The notes under the pieces: generated by a model
Told to the model about the DNA's origin: nothing
Databases searched by the model: none
Seen by the model: only the letters and a program-made list of their open reading frames with translations
In this document: piece by piece, positions 27,522-36,909 of the stretch
How the letters are laid out: each line of letters begins with the position of its first letter
Numbering within the stretch: position 1 is the first letter of the stretch
From: Mucilaginibacter defluvii
GTDB lineage: Bacteria > Bacteroidota > Bacteroidia > Sphingobacteriales > Sphingobacteriaceae
Direction of reading: 5' to 3'
Length of the DNA stretch: 64,000 bases
Assembly (NCBI RefSeq): GCF_039543225.1
Contig: NZ_BAABJI010000004.1
Coordinates: forward strand, 682,001 to 746,000
Position numbers and translations under genes: made by a program

Positions 27522-28313
27522 ATGCCCAAAATACATTACAAATCTGCAGAGGAAGTTGAGCTGATACGTGCGAGCGCGCAGATGGTGTCAAAAACCCTGG
27601 CCGAAGTGGCTAAGGTAATTGGTCCCGGTGTTACCACGCTTGAGCTCAACAACCTTGCTGAAACCTATATTCGTGATAATGGCGGCATCCCTGCTTTCCT
27701 GAACTTTCACGGCTTTCCATATTCACTCTGTATTTCCCTGAATGATCAGGTAGTGCATGGTTTTCCGGGTAAGCATGTTTTGGTTGATGGCGATATAGTA
27801 TCAGTAGATTGTGGTGTTATACTGAATAAATATTACGGCGACTCCGCTTTTACCTTTGCTATAGGCGAAGTCGATGAAACCACTAAAACCCTTTTGCGCG
27901 TAACCCGCGAGTGCCTTGACAAAGGCATTGAGAAAGCTGTTACCGGTATGCGTGTAGGCGATATAGCCTATGCCGTGCAGGAGCATGCTGAGAAGCACAA
28001 GTTTGGCGTGGTGAAGGAGCTGGTAGGGCATGGTGTTGGCCTTGAGCTGCACGAAAAGCCTGAGGTACCTAACTATGGTAAAAGAGGCAGCGGGGTTAAG
28101 CTTGAGGAAGGTATGGTGATCGCTATTGAACCGATGATTAATGCGGGTCGCGCCGGTATCAAGTTTTGGGATGATGGCTGGACAGTATCAACAGTAGATG
28201 GGAAACCATCGGCACATTTTGAGCATACAGTGGCTATTAAAAAGGGTAAAGCAGATATACTTTCAACATTTTCATACATTGACAATGTTTTGAAAGAAAA
28301 AAATAATAATTAA
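27522..28313 (+). CDS. map: Methionine aminopeptidase type I
   Basis: Removes N-terminal methionine from new proteins. It has 263 residues with the pita-bread fold signature: SLNDQVVHGFPG, VSVDCGVILNKYYGDSAFTF (metal aspartates), GHGVGLELHEKP (metal histidine) and AIEPMI (metal glutamate). It has no N-terminal zinc finger. Placement between secY and infA is usual for the phylum. Confidence 0.97.
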   Translation: MPKIHYKSAEEVELIRASAQMVSKTLAEVAKVIGPGVTTLELNNLAETYIRDNGGIPAFLNFHGFPYSLCISLNDQVVHGFPGKHVLVDGDIVSVDCGVILNKYYGDSAFTFAIGEVDETTKTLLRVTRECLDKGIEKAVTGMRVGDIAYAVQEHAEKHKFGVVKELVGHGVGLELHEKPEVPNYGKRGSGVKLEEGMVIAIEPMINAGRAGIKFWDDGWTVSTVDGKPSAHFEHTVAIKKGKADILSTFSYIDNVLKEKNNN

Positions 28314-28324
28314 AAAATTTTTAT

Positions 28325-28352
28325 TAATTTTGCGTCCCGCTTTGAGGGCGGG
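28325..28352 (+). promoter_or_regulatory. -7 element and stem-loop before infA
   Basis: TAATTTTG (28325-28332) fits TAnnTTTG and is followed by CCCGC/GGCGG pairing (28336-28340 with 28348-28352). No TTG lies 19 bases upstream. It suggests a secondary promoter inside the ribosomal cluster. Confidence 0.45.
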
Positions 28353-28376
28353 TAATTAAGTAGAAATCAATAAAAT

Positions 28377-28595
28377 ATGGCTAAACAATCGTCGATCGAG
28401 CAGGACGGCACAATAAAAGAAGCATTGTCAAACGCAATGTTCAGGGTTGAATTGGAGAACGGTCACGAAATTATAGCGCATATATCAGGCAAAATGCGTA
28501 TGCACTACATCAAAATTCTTCCTGGCGACAGGGTAAAACTGGAGATGAGCCCTTACGATTTGACCAAAGGCAGGATTACTTACAGATATAAATAA
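28377..28595 (+). CDS. infA: Translation initiation factor IF-1
   Basis: OB-fold factor that occupies the 30S A site during initiation. It has 72 residues, full length: [18 protein letters not shown], then [19 protein letters not shown]. It lies 63 bases after map and seven before rpmJ. Confidence 0.98.
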   Translation: MAKQSSIEQDGTIKEALSNAMFRVELENGHEIIAHISGKMRMHYIKILPGDRVKLEMSPYDLTKGRITYRYK

Positions 28596-28602
28596 AAAAG
28601 CG

Positions 28603-28719
28603 ATGAAGGTTAGAGCATCAATTAAAAAGCGTAGTGCTGATTGCAAAATCATCCGCCGCAATGGTAAACTTTACGTTATCAACAAAAAGAACCCTAAGTA
28701 CAAACAACGTCAGGGTTAA
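28603..28719 (+). CDS. rpmJ: 50S ribosomal protein L36, zinc-free type
   Basis: A 38-residue protein read from ATG 28603: [17 protein letters not shown], ending NPKYKQRQG. In E. coli L36 the zinc ligands are C11, C14, C27 and H33; here these are Ser, Cys, Asn and Tyr, so no zinc finger can form. It lies in the usual place between infA and rpsM. Confidence 0.96.
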   Translation: MKVRASIKKRSADCKIIRRNGKLYVINKKNPKYKQRQG

Positions 28720-28733
28720 TAAAAAAGAAATTG

Positions 28734-28780
28734 GCAACAATTGTACATCGGTAGCCGCCGGTCGGTTGTTGCGTAACAAC
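28734..28780 (+). promoter_or_regulatory. Leader of rpsM with alternative stems
   Basis: GCAACAA (28734-28740) can pair with TTGTTGC (28766-28772), or GTTGTT (28765-28770) can pair with AACAAC (28775-28780). The middle segment is shared. It sits where E. coli has the S4-binding pseudoknot of the alpha operon, but no homology is claimed. Confidence 0.5.
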
Positions 28781-28794
28781 GGAAAATTATAAAT

Positions 28795-29172
28795 ATGGCA
28801 AGGATTTCAGGTATTGATTTACCAAAAAACAAAAGAGGCGTGATCGGCCTTACCTACATTTACGGTATCGGTCGTTCAACCGCCCAGGATATCTTGGATC
28901 AGGCAGGTATCGACGTAAACATTAAAGTGCAGGATTGGACTGACGATCAGTTAGCCGCTATCCGTGGTATCATTAATGATCAAATCAAAGTTGAAGGAGC
29001 TCTTCGTTCAGAAGTACAGCTTAACATCAAGCGTTTAATGGATATCGGTTGTTACCGTGGTACCCGTCACCGTAAAGGTTTACCTCTGCGTGGCCAGCGT
29101 ACTAAAAACAACTCACGTACCCGTAAAGGTAAGCGTAAGACTGTTGCTAACAAGAAAAAAGCTACTAAGTAA
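28795..29172 (+). CDS. rpsM: 30S ribosomal protein S13
   Basis: Head protein contacting the P-site tRNA and 50S bridges. It has 125 residues, starting [15 protein letters not shown], with the helix-two-turn-helix region and C-terminal [18 protein letters not shown]. It opens the alpha-operon part of the cluster. Confidence 0.98.
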   Translation: MARISGIDLPKNKRGVIGLTYIYGIGRSTAQDILDQAGIDVNIKVQDWTDDQLAAIRGIINDQIKVEGALRSEVQLNIKRLMDIGCYRGTRHRKGLPLRGQRTKNNSRTRKGKRKTVANKKKATK

Positions 29173-29245
29173 TAAATAATTAAGATGTTAGGTGTGATGC
29201 TTTCACATGCAGCGCATCTGACGGATAAAGCATAGGATACGATTT

Positions 29246-29280
29246 ATTTGAAATGAGGCGCTAAGCCTCACATCTCAAAT
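29246..29280 (+). promoter_or_regulatory. Palindrome in rpsM-rpsK spacer
   Basis: ATTTGA (29246-29251) with TCAAAT (29275-29280) encloses TGAGGC (29254-29259) with GCCTCA (29265-29270). A smaller TGTGA/TCACA pair lies upstream near 29195. No gene is seen in this 134-base spacer. Confidence 0.5.
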
Positions 29281-29306
29281 CTCTTATCTCAAAACTTAAA
29301 AATAAA

Positions 29307-29696
29307 ATGGCTAAAAGCAAAAAAGTAACCAAAAAGCGTATTGTAGTTGTTGAGCCTGTTGGCGAAGCGCATATTAACGCTACTTTCAACAATATTATCA
29401 TCACCCTTACCAATAAAAACGGGCAGGCTGTATCATGGTCATCAGCCGGTAAAATGGGTTTTAAAGGTTCAAAAAAGAACACGCCATACGCTGCGTCTCA
29501 AGCTGCTGCCGATTGCGGTAAAGTTGCTTATGACCTTGGTTTACGTAAGGTAGAAGTATTTGTAAAAGGCCCGGGGGCTGGTCGTGAATCGGCTATCCGT
29601 ACCTTGCAAACTACAGGTATCGAAGTTACCACTATCAAAGATATCACACCGCTTCCGCACAACGGTTGCCGTCCTTCAAAAAGAAGAAGAGTTTAA
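29307..29696 (+). CDS. rpsK: 30S ribosomal protein S11
   Basis: Platform protein near the mRNA exit. It has 129 residues, full length, with [20 protein letters not shown] and the C-terminal [18 protein letters not shown]. Confidence 0.98.
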   Translation: MAKSKKVTKKRIVVVEPVGEAHINATFNNIIITLTNKNGQAVSWSSAGKMGFKGSKKNTPYAASQAAADCGKVAYDLGLRKVEVFVKGPGAGRESAIRTLQTTGIEVTTIKDITPLPHNGCRPSKRRRV

Positions 29697-29706
29697 TTAA
29701 CACGAT

Positions 29707-29753
29707 TTTTAAAGCTAAGATTCTGCAGCTAAAGGTTGCATGATACTTTAAAA
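29707..29753 (+). promoter_or_regulatory. Palindrome before rpsD
   Basis: TTTTAAAG (29707-29714) faces CTTTAAAA (29746-29753), with AGCT words near both ends of the enclosed region. It ends 10 bases before the rpsD start and could affect its translation. Confidence 0.4.
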
Positions 29754-29763
29754 CAACAACACA

Positions 29764-30372
29764 ATGGCAAGGTATACAGGACCAAAATCCAAAATTGCGC
29801 GCCGTTTCCGTGAACCGATTTTCGGTCCGGACAAGGCGTTAGAAAGAAAAAACTATCCTCCCGGCATGCACGGTGCCTCAAAAAGGAGAGGTAAGCAATC
29901 AGAGTATTCAACTCAGTTGCAAGAGAAACAAAAGGTGAAATATACTTACGGTGTATTAGAGCGTCAGTTCGAAAACCTTTTCCACCGCGCTTCAGCTAAA
30001 GAAGGCATTACCGGTGAAAACCTGTTGAAATTCCTGGAAGCTCGTTTAGATAACGCTGTTTATCGTTTAGGTATCGCTCCTACACGTTCAGCTGCACGCC
30101 AGTTAGTAGGCCACAAACACATCACTGTTAACGGTGAGGTTGTGAATATTGCTTCTTATTCATTAAGAGCCGGCGATATTATTGCAGTACGCGAAAAATC
30201 AAAATCTCTTGAGGCTATCACTAATTCAGTTGCCGGCCGCAGGATCAATAAATATAGCTGGTTAGAGTGGGATGCTAACGAATTAGTTGGTAAATTCCTT
30301 AACTATCCAAACCGCGATGAAATTCCTGAGAATATCAAAGAGAATTTAATCGTCGAGTTGTACTCTAAATAA
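29764..30372 (+). CDS. rpsD: 30S ribosomal protein S4
   Basis: 16S assembly-initiating protein; in E. coli also the alpha-operon repressor. It has 202 residues, starting [18 protein letters not shown], with the S4 RNA-binding fold at about 90-150 ([30 protein letters not shown]). No N-terminal zinc cysteines are present. Confidence 0.98.
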   Translation: MARYTGPKSKIARRFREPIFGPDKALERKNYPPGMHGASKRRGKQSEYSTQLQEKQKVKYTYGVLERQFENLFHRASAKEGITGENLLKFLEARLDNAVYRLGIAPTRSAARQLVGHKHITVNGEVVNIASYSLRAGDIIAVREKSKSLEAITNSVAGRRINKYSWLEWDANELVGKFLNYPNRDEIPENIKENLIVELYSK

Positions 30373-30384
30373 GATATAGGATTT

Positions 30385-30447
30385 GAGATATATAGTATAA
30401 GATATGGGTTTTTAATTAACAAACTCATGTCTTATACTGTATATCTC
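30385..30447 (+). promoter_or_regulatory. 27-bp palindrome (RNA hairpin) between rpsD and rpoA
   Basis: Bases 30385-30411 pair along their whole length with 30421-30447 across a 9-base loop. 24 pairs are Watson-Crick and the other three are G.U in the sense transcript. No T run follows. This is the longest hairpin in the window. Confidence 0.75.
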
Positions 30448-30489
30448 ACGTCTGTTTAAATACAATTAGAAACTAAAAAAAGGATATAA

Positions 30490-31482
30490 ATGGCAATTTT
30501 AGCATTTCAGAAACCGGACAAGGTTATCATGCAAAAATCGACTGATTTTGAAGGTACGTTCGAATTCCGTCCCTTAGAACCAGGTTTCGGTGTAACCATA
30601 GGTAATGCTCTGCGTCGTATATTACTTTCATCGTTAGAAGGTTTTGCTATCACTTCTGTTCGTTTTTCAGGAGTTACGCACGAATTTTCAACCATAAAAG
30701 GAGTTGTTGAAGATGTAACCGAGATCATCCTGAACCTGAAACAAGTAAGGTTTAAGAAAACCGGTGAGTCTGGCGACAGCGAAAAAGTATTTGTGATCAT
30801 CAACGGCCAGGATAGCTTTAAGGCTGGTGATATCACCAAGTTCTCAAACAACTTCACCGTACTTAACCCTGATATGGTTTTAGCCAATATGGATTCATCA
30901 GTGACACTTGAGGTGGAACTGACCGTAGGTAAAGGCCGTGGTTATGTTGCAAGCGAGGAGAACAAAAATCCGGATGCTAACGTAGGTGTTATCGCTATCG
31001 ATTCAATCTACACGCCGATCAAAAACGTTAAGTACACCATCGAGAACTATCGTGTTGAGCAAAAAACCGACTACGAGAAACTGGTTCTTGACATTGCTAC
31101 TGACGGTTCTATCCACCCGGAAGATGCACTTAAAGAAGCTGCGAAAATCCTGATCCAGCACTTTATGTTATTCTCTGATGAGAACATGATGTTAGAGGCT
31201 CAGGCCAAAGAGGAAACCAAAGAGGTTGACGAAGAGATCCTGCACATGCGCAAGATCCTGAAAACCGAGCTGGTTGATCTTGACCTTTCAGTACGTGCCC
31301 TTAACTGCCTGAAAGCTGCTGACATCCGCAGCCTGGCTGATCTGGTATCGTATGACGTAGCTGATATGTTGAAGTTCCGCAATTTCGGTAAAAAGTCATT
31401 AACTGAAATTCAGGACCTGGTTAAATCAAAAGGTCTTTCTTTCGGCATGAACCTGGCTAAATATAAGCTGGACGAAGAATAA
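30490..31482 (+). CDS. rpoA: RNA polymerase alpha subunit
   Basis: Scaffold subunit of RNA polymerase. It has 330 residues: N-terminal dimerisation domain ([18 protein letters not shown]), a linker rich in Glu, and the C-terminal DNA- and activator-contacting domain ([32 protein letters not shown]). It lies between rpsD and rplQ, with hairpin-bearing spacers of over 100 bases on both sides. Confidence 0.99.
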   Translation: MAILAFQKPDKVIMQKSTDFEGTFEFRPLEPGFGVTIGNALRRILLSSLEGFAITSVRFSGVTHEFSTIKGVVEDVTEIILNLKQVRFKKTGESGDSEKVFVIINGQDSFKAGDITKFSNNFTVLNPDMVLANMDSSVTLEVELTVGKGRGYVASEENKNPDANVGVIAIDSIYTPIKNVKYTIENYRVEQKTDYEKLVLDIATDGSIHPEDALKEAAKILIQHFMLFSDENMMLEAQAKEETKEVDEEILHMRKILKTELVDLDLSVRALNCLKAADIRSLADLVSYDVADMLKFRNFGKKSLTEIQDLVKSKGLSFGMNLAKYKLDEE

Positions 31483-31498
31483 TATTTATATAGATACA

Positions 31499-31558
31499 AG
31501 AGTTAAGAGCCAGGATTCAAGAAAGGCTCTTGTTTCTTAGCTCTTGATTCTTAATTCT
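31499..31558 (+). promoter_or_regulatory. 26-bp imperfect palindrome in rpoA-rplQ spacer
   Basis: Bases 31499-31524 face 31533-31558: 19 Watson-Crick pairs, four G.U pairs and three mismatches in the sense RNA. The remaining spacer before rplQ has no clear motif. Confidence 0.6.
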
Positions 31559-31641
31559 AACAATAAACAATAGGCATAATTCCGAGGGCTTGACGATAAT
31601 ACGCCGCCCGACGGTATGCACGTGCCACAACAAAAAACAAA

Positions 31642-32223
31642 ATGAGACACGGTAAAAAAGTTAACCACTTAGGCCGCACCGACAGTCATCGCAAAGCGAT
31701 GATGAGCAACATGGCTTCTTCGCTTATATTACATAAGCGTATTACAACAACATTGGCAAAAGCAAAAGCCCTGCGCGGTTATGTTGAGCCATTGATCACC
31801 AAATCAAAAAACGATACTACACACTCTCGTCGTACAGTGTTCTCTTACCTTAAAAGTAAAGATGCTGTTGCGGAACTGTTTCGTGATATAGCAGCCAAAG
31901 TTGCTGACCGTCCGGGTGGTTATACACGTATCATCAAAATGGAAAACCGTTTAGGTGATAACGCTGAAGTAGCAATCATCGAGCTGGTTGATTATAACAC
32001 GGTTTACGGCGCTGAAGCTGCTCCTGCTGCTAAAAAATCAACTCGCCGCCGTGGTGGTGCCGGTAAAGGTAAAGCTGCTGCTGCAACTGCTGACGTTACT
32101 CCTGCTGATGACGCGGTAGTAGTTGAAGAAGCTCCGAAAGCTGAAGCTGCTGCCGAGGAAACTCCGGCTACCGAAGCACCTGCAACTCCTGAGAAAGAAG
32201 AAAACGCTGAAAAAGGCGAATAA
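31642..32223 (+). CDS. rplQ: 50S ribosomal protein L17 with acidic tail
   Basis: Tunnel-exit protein. The core (residues about 1-118) starts [21 protein letters not shown] tail of about 75 residues follows: first a basic patch ([14 protein letters not shown]), then an Ala/Glu-rich stretch ending [10 protein letters not shown]. The E. coli protein has 127 residues. The tail is likely disordered. It is the last gene of the ribosomal cluster. Confidence 0.97.
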   Translation: MRHGKKVNHLGRTDSHRKAMMSNMASSLILHKRITTTLAKAKALRGYVEPLITKSKNDTTHSRRTVFSYLKSKDAVAELFRDIAAKVADRPGGYTRIIKMENRLGDNAEVAIIELVDYNTVYGAEAAPAAKKSTRRRGGAGKGKAAAATADVTPADDAVVVEEAPKAEAAAEETPATEAPATPEKEENAEKGE

Positions 32224-32245
32224 TTCATAACAGAATTTAGAAGGT

Positions 32246-32284
32246 AAAAACGCCCGGCTGGTATCAGTCGGGCGTTTTTTTTAT
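32246..32284 (+). terminator. Terminator of the ribosomal cluster
   Basis: AAAACGCCCG (32247-32256) pairs with CGGGCGTTTT (32269-32278), followed by a T run. Confidence 0.93.
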
Positions 32285-32408
32285 ATGGCATTTTATGATT
32301 AGTTGATATCTGAGGGCTCTGACAACCTGTCATCAATCTGTCTTATTTTGCTGACGGAATATATCTATCGAATAGTTGTAAACTGACGCTTTTCTGCCAT
32401 TTACTATT

Positions 32409-32424
32409 TGGCACAGGCATTGAT
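32409..32424 (+). promoter_or_regulatory. Possible sigma-54-like element before dnaK
   Basis: TGGCAC, five bases, TTGAT: the -24 half matches the sigma-54 consensus and the spacing is right, but the -12 GC is GA. No good housekeeping promoter was found in this 250-base spacer. Speculative. Confidence 0.25.
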
Positions 32425-32475
32425 AAACAGCTGTGGGTAATTAGTATTAATAAACTAGAAATAACAATCATACAT

Positions 32476-34386
32476 ATGTCTAAAATTATCGGAATCGACT
32501 TAGGGACAACAAACTCATGCGTGGCTGTAATGGAGGGTAACGAGCCTGTTGTTATTGCCAACAGCGAGGGCAAGCGTACTACACCATCAGTAGTTGCTTT
32601 TGTTGACAACGGCGAACGTAAAGTGGGTGACCCGGCAAAGCGCCAGGCGATCACCAATCCCCGCAAAACTATCTATTCAATTAAGCGCTTTATGGGTAAC
32701 CAATTTGCTGAAGTGAGCAAAGAGAAAGAGCGCGTTCCATATAACGTGGTTAACGAAGGTAACACCCCACGTGTTGCTATTGATGACCGTAACTATACGC
32801 CGCAGGAAATTTCGGCCATGATTCTTCAAAAAATGAAGAAAACGGCTGAAGATTTCTTAGGTACCGAAGTGAGCGAAGCGGTTATTACCGTACCGGCTTA
32901 CTTTAACGATGCACAACGCCAGGCTACTAAAGAAGCCGGTGAGATTGCCGGTTTAAAAGTACGCCGTATTATCAACGAGCCTACTGCTGCTGCTCTTGCC
33001 TACGGTTTGGACAAAGCACACAAGGACATGAAGATCGTAGTGTTTGACTGCGGTGGAGGTACGCATGACGTATCAGTACTTGAGCTTGGTGACGGTGTAT
33101 TTGAAGTAAAATCAACTGATGGTGATACACACCTTGGTGGTGACGACTTCGACCAGGCTATCATCGACTGGCTGGCCGACGAGTTTAAGAGCGACGAAGG
33201 TGTTGATCTGCGTAAAGACCCTATGGCTTTGCAGCGTTTAAAAGAAGCTGCCGAGAAAGCTAAAATCGAGCTTTCAAGCACTACACAAACTGAGGTTAAC
33301 CTGCCATATATTACCGCTGCTGACGGCATGCCTAAGCACTTGGTAAAAACTTTGAGCCGCGCTAAATTTGAGCAATTGGTTGATAGCCTTGTAAAACGTA
33401 CTATTGAGCCTTGCCGTACGGCTTTAAAAAATGCCGGTTACAGCACATCAGATATCGATGAGATCATACTGGTAGGTGGTTCAACCCGTATCCCTGCCAT
33501 TCAGGAAGCGGTACAATCGTTCTTTGGCAAAGCCCCATCAAAAGGTGTAAACCCTGACGAGGTGGTAGCTATCGGTGCCGCTATTCAAGGTGGTGTATTA
33601 ACCGGTGAAGTTAAGGATGTGTTACTGCTTGACGTTACCCCGCTTTCATTGGGTATTGAAACTATGGGTGGTGTAATGACCAAACTGATCGAAGCTAACA
33701 CTACTATCCCAAGCAAAAAATCAGAAACTTTCTCCACCGCGTCTGACAGCCAGCCATCGGTAGAAATTCACATTTTGCAGGGTGAGCGCCCAATGGCCGC
33801 GCAAAACCGTACCATAGGCCGTTTCCACCTGGATGGTATTCCACCGGCTCCTCGTGGTGTGCCTCAAATTGAAGTAACTTTTGATATTGACGCCAACGGT
33901 ATACTGCATGTGTCTGCAAAAGATAAAGCTACCGGTAAAGAGCAAAAGATCCGTATCGAGGCTTCATCAGGTTTAACAGATGATGAGATCAAAAAAATGA
34001 AAGCAGAAGCAGAAGCCAATGCCGAGTCTGACAAAAAAGCTAAGGAAGAAGTTGAAAAACTGAACGGTGCCGATGCTTTGATCTTCTCGACCGAGAAACA
34101 GTTGAAAGAGTATGGCGACAAGATACCTGCTGATAAAAAAGCACCTATCGAAGAAGGCCTTACTAAACTGAAAGCCGCACATGCATCTAAAAACCTGGCC
34201 GATATTGAGGTTGCTCAGGCAGAATTGGATAACGCATGGAAAGCCGCATCAGAGGATATGTACAAGGCTGCTGCCGAAGCCGGCCAACAACCAGGTGCCG
34301 ATGCTGGCGCCACCGGTGCACAAGCCGATAACTCAGACACCGTAACCGATGTCGACTATGAAGAGGTAAAAGACGATAAAAAGTAA
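32476..34386 (+). CDS. dnaK: Chaperone DnaK (Hsp70)
   Basis: ATP-dependent Hsp70 chaperone. It has 636 residues: ATPase domain starting [15 protein letters not shown], substrate-binding domain with [16 protein letters not shown], a helical lid, and the family-typical acidic end ([12 protein letters not shown]). The second phosphate loop reads [10 protein letters not shown] where E. coli has DLGGGTFDIS. dnaJ and grpE are not in the window. It stands alone with a strong terminator. Confidence 0.98.
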   Translation: MSKIIGIDLGTTNSCVAVMEGNEPVVIANSEGKRTTPSVVAFVDNGERKVGDPAKRQAITNPRKTIYSIKRFMGNQFAEVSKEKERVPYNVVNEGNTPRVAIDDRNYTPQEISAMILQKMKKTAEDFLGTEVSEAVITVPAYFNDAQRQATKEAGEIAGLKVRRIINEPTAAALAYGLDKAHKDMKIVVFDCGGGTHDVSVLELGDGVFEVKSTDGDTHLGGDDFDQAIIDWLADEFKSDEGVDLRKDPMALQRLKEAAEKAKIELSSTTQTEVNLPYITAADGMPKHLVKTLSRAKFEQLVDSLVKRTIEPCRTALKNAGYSTSDIDEIILVGGSTRIPAIQEAVQSFFGKAPSKGVNPDEVVAIGAAIQGGVLTGEVKDVLLLDVTPLSLGIETMGGVMTKLIEANTTIPSKKSETFSTASDSQPSVEIHILQGERPMAAQNRTIGRFHLDGIPPAPRGVPQIEVTFDIDANGILHVSAKDKATGKEQKIRIEASSGLTDDEIKKMKAEAEANAESDKKAKEEVEKLNGADALIFSTEKQLKEYGDKIPADKKAPIEEGLTKLKAAHASKNLADIEVAQAELDNAWKAASEDMYKAAAEAGQQPGADAGATGAQADNSDTVTDVDYEEVKDDKK

Positions 34387-34403
34387 TAATTCCTGATATA
34401 TCG

Positions 34404-34446
34404 AAAAGGCCCCTGCAGCTATGAGTTGCAGGGGCCTTTTATTTTT
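34404..34446 (+). terminator. Terminator of dnaK
   Basis: A perfect 14-bp stem (34404-34417 with 34427-34440) and a T-rich tail (ATTTTT). It may also serve the convergent glycosidase gene. Confidence 0.9.
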
Positions 34447-34458
34447 ACAGATGGATGC

Positions 34459-36720
34459 TTACAGGGTGATCTCGATTAGACCTGGATGATAAGGCACTTC
34501 TTGCGTCTTAACAGTCTTTCCAAATCCATGAGGTATTACTTTCAACGTATTAAATTTCGAGGTGTAAGTGCCATCTGCTATGGCAAGTATTACCTTGTTG
34601 TATTCAGCATGGTAGCTAATATCTCTTTTGTGGAAGATGCCACGCTCGTTATCATACGTTACGCCATCGTCCTCGTAATAAACAAATTTCGAATCTTCAG
34701 TGCCTTTCCATATGTGTAGGTAAAATATACCATCACCCGCCTCATTGGTGCTTTGGATGACGCTTTGCATCGGGATGATGCCTCCGCCTTTCACAAATAC
34801 CGGGAGATCATTCATTGGAGCAGGCACGGAATGTGCCATCCCACCTTCATACACTTTATCATTACCAAAGCGGTACCATTCGCCCCCGGGTAAATAAACC
34901 GCGGCGGTAAGTTTGGTACTTTCAACCGGAGCAACTAACAGGAAATTGCCGAACAGGAACTGGTTTTGGTAGCGAACGTCAAACACATTTTCATCCTGTG
35001 TATAATCAATGGCTAACGTGCGGCTCAATGGTAATCCGTTTTGTGATGACTCATAAAAACCTGAGTAAATGTAAGGCAGCAACTGATAACGAAGCTCAAT
35101 ATCCTTGCGGATGATGGCCATATTCTCCTCGCCCCATTCCCACGGCTCACGCATGGCGGTACCTATTTCGGCATGGTTGCGGTACATCGGTATGTACACA
35201 CCGAGCGAGTTCCACCGCAGCATCAGTTCGGGCGTTGGGTTGCCGGTATAGCCGCCAATATCCACCCCGGTGAATGACATGCCCACCAGCCCCAGGCTGT
35301 TCACCAGCCGCTGACCGTACAGCATATGTTCATCAGTAGCGGTATTATCACCCGTCCACACGGCCGAAAAGCGCTGTGTGCCACAATAAGCCGCGCGAGT
35401 AAGCATAAAGGGGCGTTTGTTGCCTAATATCTTGCGTGTGCCGTTATAAGTAGCTTTGGTCATTTCCATACCATAGGCGTTGCGTACCTCGGCCATGTAC
35501 CGGTCGCCGAATTTTACAAGGTAAGGGATGTTTTGTCCCCAGGCAGCAGGCTCGTTCATGTCATTCCAAAAACCCTCAACGCCGGGTTCGGTAAGAGCGG
35601 TAAAGGCGGCTCCCCACCATTCCTTTACTTCATCATCAAAAAAGTTGGGGAAGTGGCAGCGGCCCGGCCATACGCTGGCTACATAGTTATCGCCATTGGT
35701 ATAGGTAGCAAAGTAATCTTTCGCAACGCCCTCATCATATTGCTTGTATCCTTCTTCAACTTTAATACCCGGATCAACTATACAAACCGTACGAAAATCA
35801 AGCGCCTTTAACTGATCTATCATCCCCTTTGGGTCAGGGAAAGCCTCGTCATTCCAGGTAAATATCTTGTAGTTATCCATGTAATCTATATCGCAATAGA
35901 TCACATCGGCGGGTATGTTATGCTCCCTGAACTTTTGGGCTATGCCCAGCACTTCATCGGCACTCATATAACTGTAGCGGCATTGCTGGTAGCCAATGCT
36001 CCATAGCGGCGGCATTTCCATGCGCCCGGTAAGCCAGGTATAATCTTTAATAATTTCGGCCACACCCTGCGCTCCAAAGAAATAATAGTTCATGTCGCCG
36101 CCATCGGCACCAAACCAGCTCATTTCATCATCAGTAGTCGCGCCAAAGTCGAAATAGCTTTTGTAGGTATTATCAAAAAACAACCCGTAGGTTAACCCGC
36201 TGTGCAGCCCGATAAAGAACGGGAAGGTTTTATACAGCGGATCGGTATAAATGGTATGCTTGGAGGCATCCGTATTCCAGTTAACGTAATGCGTACCACG
36301 GCGGTTAAGATCTCCCGTTTTTTCGCCCAGGCCAATAAATTTTTCATCAGCGTAAAGCTTACGGTAATTAACTACACGCTCGTTTTGCCAGTTAACGCCA
36401 AAGCGGGTATCGTCCTCGCTTAATGGTTTACCATCGGGTGTAAAAAAGCTGAAACGCAACGGCGCTTTATTGATGCGCAGCGTTAAAGCTTCGGTAGTAA
36501 CAATAATTTCCTGATCGCTGTCTGAATAATTTATAGCCGATTCAGGCTGTTGTATTACCGCAAATGAAGTGTCGGCCTTGTCAGGTGTTTTGGTAATATT
36601 TACCCGGATGATGGCCGGGGCGTATACCCATACCTTGGCCGTTGCTTCGGCCGTTTGTATGGTAATATGATCGTTATGTTGACTTACCTGTTTTGCGTTG
36701 CCTAATAGCTGGGTTTGCAT
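34459..36720 (-). CDS. Glycoside hydrolase family 31 alpha-glucosidase
   Basis: 753 residues with the GH31 layout: N-terminal beta-sandwich, TIM barrel and C-terminal beta domains. The nucleophile is D387 in GFWNDMNEP; WTGDNTA provides the usual acid/base aspartate region; the upstream MPPLWSIGYQQCRYSY is a family hallmark. No signal peptide is seen, so it probably acts in the cytoplasm on imported alpha-glucosides. Linkage specificity cannot be read. No sugar-uptake genes are adjacent. Confidence 0.92.
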   Translation of the reverse strand: MQTQLLGNAKQVSQHNDHITIQTAEATAKVWVYAPAIIRVNITKTPDKADTSFAVIQQPESAINYSDSDQEIIVTTEALTLRINKAPLRFSFFTPDGKPLSEDDTRFGVNWQNERVVNYRKLYADEKFIGLGEKTGDLNRRGTHYVNWNTDASKHTIYTDPLYKTFPFFIGLHSGLTYGLFFDNTYKSYFDFGATTDDEMSWFGADGGDMNYYFFGAQGVAEIIKDYTWLTGRMEMPPLWSIGYQQCRYSYMSADEVLGIAQKFREHNIPADVIYCDIDYMDNYKIFTWNDEAFPDPKGMIDQLKALDFRTVCIVDPGIKVEEGYKQYDEGVAKDYFATYTNGDNYVASVWPGRCHFPNFFDDEVKEWWGAAFTALTEPGVEGFWNDMNEPAAWGQNIPYLVKFGDRYMAEVRNAYGMEMTKATYNGTRKILGNKRPFMLTRAAYCGTQRFSAVWTGDNTATDEHMLYGQRLVNSLGLVGMSFTGVDIGGYTGNPTPELMLRWNSLGVYIPMYRNHAEIGTAMREPWEWGEENMAIIRKDIELRYQLLPYIYSGFYESSQNGLPLSRTLAIDYTQDENVFDVRYQNQFLFGNFLLVAPVESTKLTAAVYLPGGEWYRFGNDKVYEGGMAHSVPAPMNDLPVFVKGGGIIPMQSVIQSTNEAGDGIFYLHIWKGTEDSKFVYYEDDGVTYDNERGIFHKRDISYHAEYNKVILAIADGTYTSKFNTLKVIPHGFGKTVKTQEVPYHPGLIEITL

Positions 36721-36909
36721 ACTGTTGGTTTTTGCTTGTTGATGATTGCCAATTTACGCTTCATCCTTATTTAAAGAAACAAAAAACAAGCTTATTGTTG
36801 TTTTGGAATGATAATGTAAGTCAGGCGGCAAAACTGCCACCTTGTTTTGTCGCGTTTGCACCCCTGCGAGCGGCATACTGTTTGATACCTTTATTATAAA
36901 AACAATACA

